From contig JAETOJ010000002.1 in assembly GCA_021768085.1 (NCBI GenBank), forward strand, positions 101,050 to 165,049: 64,000 nt of DNA, in the 5' to 3' direction. The stretch is from Bacillota bacterium. Lineage in GTDB: Bacteria > Bacillota > Clostridia > Oscillospirales > Oscillospiraceae. The position numbers and the translations under genes are program-made. The notes beneath the pieces are model-generated. The model was not told where the DNA came from. It searched no databases and saw nothing but the letters and a program-made list of their open reading frames with translations. Numbering within the stretch: the first letter of the stretch is position 1; every line of letters begins with the position of its first letter. This document shows positions 62,287 to 64,000 of this stretch, piece by piece.

Positions 62287-63435
62287 TTAGATGGCATCAG
62301 AGAGGATATTCGCCATGGTATCTGCCGCCTGGCGCTGGGCCTGGGTGGTGACGTGGGCGTAGGTGTCCAGCGTAAACCCGGCGCTGTAATGGCCCAGCAT
62401 CCCGCTCACCGTCTTGATGTCCACGCCGTTTTGCAGGGCTACGGTGGCGAACGTATGTCTCATATCGTGGAATCGGATCTGGGGCAGCCCTGCCCGCTTC
62501 AGCACCCGGTGGAGCATATGGAGTATGCTGTCCGGGGAAATGGGGCCGCCTGTGGGTGAGGGGAACACATATTCGCTGTCGGTGCTCCTCCGTTGCTCCT
62601 TGAGGATTTCCACGGCATCCTGTCCAATGGAAATGCTCCGATAGGAGTTTTTCGTCTTGAGCGGTGCCTCCACCACCTCGCCGTCGATCCGGGCAATCTG
62701 GCGGCGCACCTGGATCGTGCCCCGCTCCAAGTCGATGTCCTCCCACTTGAGGCCCAGCAGCTCACCCCGGCGCAGGCCCGTGGCCAGCTCGATGTAGTAC
62801 ATTTCGAACACGCCGCTCTCCCTGGCTTCATGCAGGAAGGACGCCAGCTGCTCGGTGGGGAGAGTTTTCATTTCCCGGTGTTCCAGCTTGGGCAGGGCGC
62901 AGCCGTCTGTGGGATTGGCAGCAATCAGCTTTTGGTCGATGGCAAAATCCATGGCGGAGGAGATTACCTGGTTGATGTTGCGGACGGTTTTGGCGCTGAG
63001 ACCTTTGGGCTGCTTTTTAGATTCGACCCGCTCCACCCTGCCGCCACTCAACAGCCTTTTGTACAGCTTCTGTAAATCCAGAGAAGATAATTTGCTGAGC
63101 GGGGTTTTGCCGATGCTGGGTTTGATGTGGTTTTCGATGTACCCCCGGTAGGTCTTGTGGGAGGAAGGCCGCACCTTGATTTTCGCGCAGTTCTCAAACC
63201 ACACGTCCATCCACTGTCCCACCGTGTACTGCTCCGCCCGGATGGCGTCTACCCTGGCGTTCTCCTCAATGGCTTGCTTCAGCTTTTCCTTGCACTCCTT
63301 CTGGGTTTTCGCCAGCACATTTTTGTAGATCACTTTCCCAGTGTCCTGGTCGCGGCCCGCCGTGTACCGGCCCTCCCAGCGGCCATCGCTACGCTTACGG
63401 ATATTGCCCTCTCCGTTGGCCCTTCGCTTAGCCAT
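62287..63435 (-). CDS. int: Tyrosine recombinase (integrase)
   Basis: 382 residues. Arm-binding domain at the start (AKRRANGEGNIRKRSDGRWE), SAM-like core-binding domain (about 60-160), and a catalytic domain with TGLRRGELLGLKW, HDMRHTFATVALQ, LGHYSAGFTLDTYAHV, which supply R, H/R, H and Y. GGAGG is 9 nt from the ATG at 63435. It points toward the initiator tRNA, typical of an element integrated at its 3' end. The longer upstream frame overlaps the next gene and is rejected. Confidence 0.95.
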   Translation of the reverse strand: MAKRRANGEGNIRKRSDGRWEGRYTAGRDQDTGKVIYKNVLAKTQKECKEKLKQAIEENARVDAIRAEQYTVGQWMDVWFENCAKIKVRPSSHKTYRGYIENHIKPSIGKTPLSKLSSLDLQKLYKRLLSGGRVERVESKKQPKGLSAKTVRNINQVISSAMDFAIDQKLIAANPTDGCALPKLEHREMKTLPTEQLASFLHEARESGVFEMYYIELATGLRRGELLGLKWEDIDLERGTIQVRRQIARIDGEVVEAPLKTKNSYRSISIGQDAVEILKEQRRSTDSEYVFPSPTGGPISPDSILHMLHRVLKRAGLPQIRFHDMRHTFATVALQNGVDIKTVSGMLGHYSAGFTLDTYAHVTTQAQRQAADTMANILSDAI

Positions 63436-63745
63436 ATTTGTCAGCCTCCTCTCCACAGTTTTTGCGTCGGCTGATTTCTTCCTGTTCCCGTTCATAGGAA
63501 TAGCTGCCGTCCGCCCCCAGCTCCATGGCGATCCCCCAGGCCAGGCGGAAGCCGGCGACGAAACTCTCCAGCGCCATTTCCTCCTGCACCATCGTGTGGG
63601 CATCCACCAGCCGGAGCAGCTTTTTTCGCCCCTGCTTATCCAGCAGAATAGCAACCTCCTGGCGTTTGGCTTCAAGCTCCTGGCGTCGTTTATGGTTCGG
63701 CCTGGGCGCGAACCTGTCCTCCAGTGCCCTCATGTAGTCGTACAT
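63428..63745 (-). CDS. DUF6809-like small helical protein
   Basis: 105 residues, helical, with a repeated charged pattern (RQELEAKRQEVAILLDKQGR) and ESFVAGFRLAWGIAMEL, the DUF6809 signature region. This family is common on clostridial integrative elements beside the integrase. The ATG has GGAGG 8 nt upstream, and its end overlaps the integrase start by 8 nt. Confidence 0.55.
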   Translation of the reverse strand: MYDYMRALEDRFAPRPNHKRRQELEAKRQEVAILLDKQGRKKLLRLVDAHTMVQEEMALESFVAGFRLAWGIAMELGADGSYSYEREQEEISRRKNCGEEADKYG

Positions 63746-64000
63746 GGTGTGTCCCTCCTTCGCAGCGACACACCATACCACACCTTGGCGGAAATAGCCA
63801 CTGAGAACGGCGAAGATTATCAGTTCAGACACATATTTTTGTACCGTGCTGGCGGCCTTCTTCTCTTTGTAGACACTGGTGCAATTCGCGCACTGGCACT
63901 CAGCGCCTGGGAGAATCTTTTCTTTGTTTTCAGCGGTTCAAATTTTGATTGTGGGGAGACCTTCCTCATGATGCCGATTTCTACGCCAAAAGGTGCCCTG
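63746..64000 (-). other. Start-less open frame with CxCxxC, element edge
   Basis: In frame with the DUF6809-like gene, an open stretch to about 63935 encodes ECQCANCTSVYKEKKAAS and further residues but lacks a start codon. It may be the 3' end of a gene rearranged onto this locus, or upstream sequence that is merely open. No other gene is visible to the window end. Confidence 0.25.

Noticed and set aside
1..64000. CRISPR arrays and rRNA genes
   Set aside because: No regularly spaced direct repeats and no conserved rRNA segments were seen.

Overview
The window looks like the chromosome of a GC-rich, anaerobic gut Firmicute of the Oscillospiraceae (Flavonifractor/Lawsonibacter-like). This is inferred from strong GGAGG ribosome sites, a tetrahydrofolate (THF) riboswitch in front of an ECF folate-uptake gene, a CD1871A-type CXXC peptide next to a membrane 4Fe-4S protein, a clostridial ABC-F protein with an attenuator leader, and several ECF sigma/anti-sigma cassettes. 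No rRNA or CRISPR array is visible. Several genes are broken by frameshifts, and the right end enters an integrated element.

Layout. 1-0.5 kb: a BlaI/BlaR1-type repressor-sensor pair with a double operator. 0.6-8.6 kb: a five-gene operon (SWIM zinc finger, helical-repeat protein, MoxR AAA+ ATPase, DUF5682 protein, VWA protein), the best candidate here for a poorly understood multi-component system. 8.7-14.9 kb: a run of small membrane, zinc-ribbon and PH/GRAM-like proteins headed by a DUF3829-like lipoprotein. 15.5-17.6 kb: a graveyard containing a broken sigma factor, a broken anti-sigma factor and a remnant resembling part of the DUF5682 protein. 17.7-22.4 kb: two further sigma/partner pairs, plus a DUF2089 regulator with a small membrane protein. 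22.5-23.4 kb: an AT-richer SUKH/SMI1-like gene and a chimeric small protein. 23.6-28.7 kb: a self-contained ECF sigma, anti-sigma, lipoprotein, two-permease and ATPase export unit.

28.9-40.6 kb: a lipoprotein, a GGDEF cyclase, a cytidylate-kinase-like protein, a large transglutaminase-like protein, CutC, a MATE pump with its MarR regulator, an ABC-F ribosome-protection-type protein with a leader-peptide attenuator, and an NSS transporter. 40.6-44.4 kb: a second NSS transporter, an AGCS alanine-type symporter and riboswitch-controlled FolT. 44.8-52.1 kb: an HSL-type esterase, PAP2 phosphatase, CPA2 antiporter, and an AraC regulator beside a GH3 glycosidase.

52.3-60.8 kb: a coherent envelope/redox locus of two fused ABC transporters, a two-component system, three thioredoxin-fold lipoproteins (only one with CXXC), a CD1871A peptide and a membrane 4Fe-4S protein. 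Three promoters here share a TTAACAC-type box at the same distance from the -10, suggesting one regulon of the local response regulator. 61-64 kb: an IS1182-like remnant, two small ORFs, tRNA-Leu(TAA), initiator tRNA-Met, and a tyrosine integrase with a DUF6809-like gene marking the edge of an integrated element that leaves the window.
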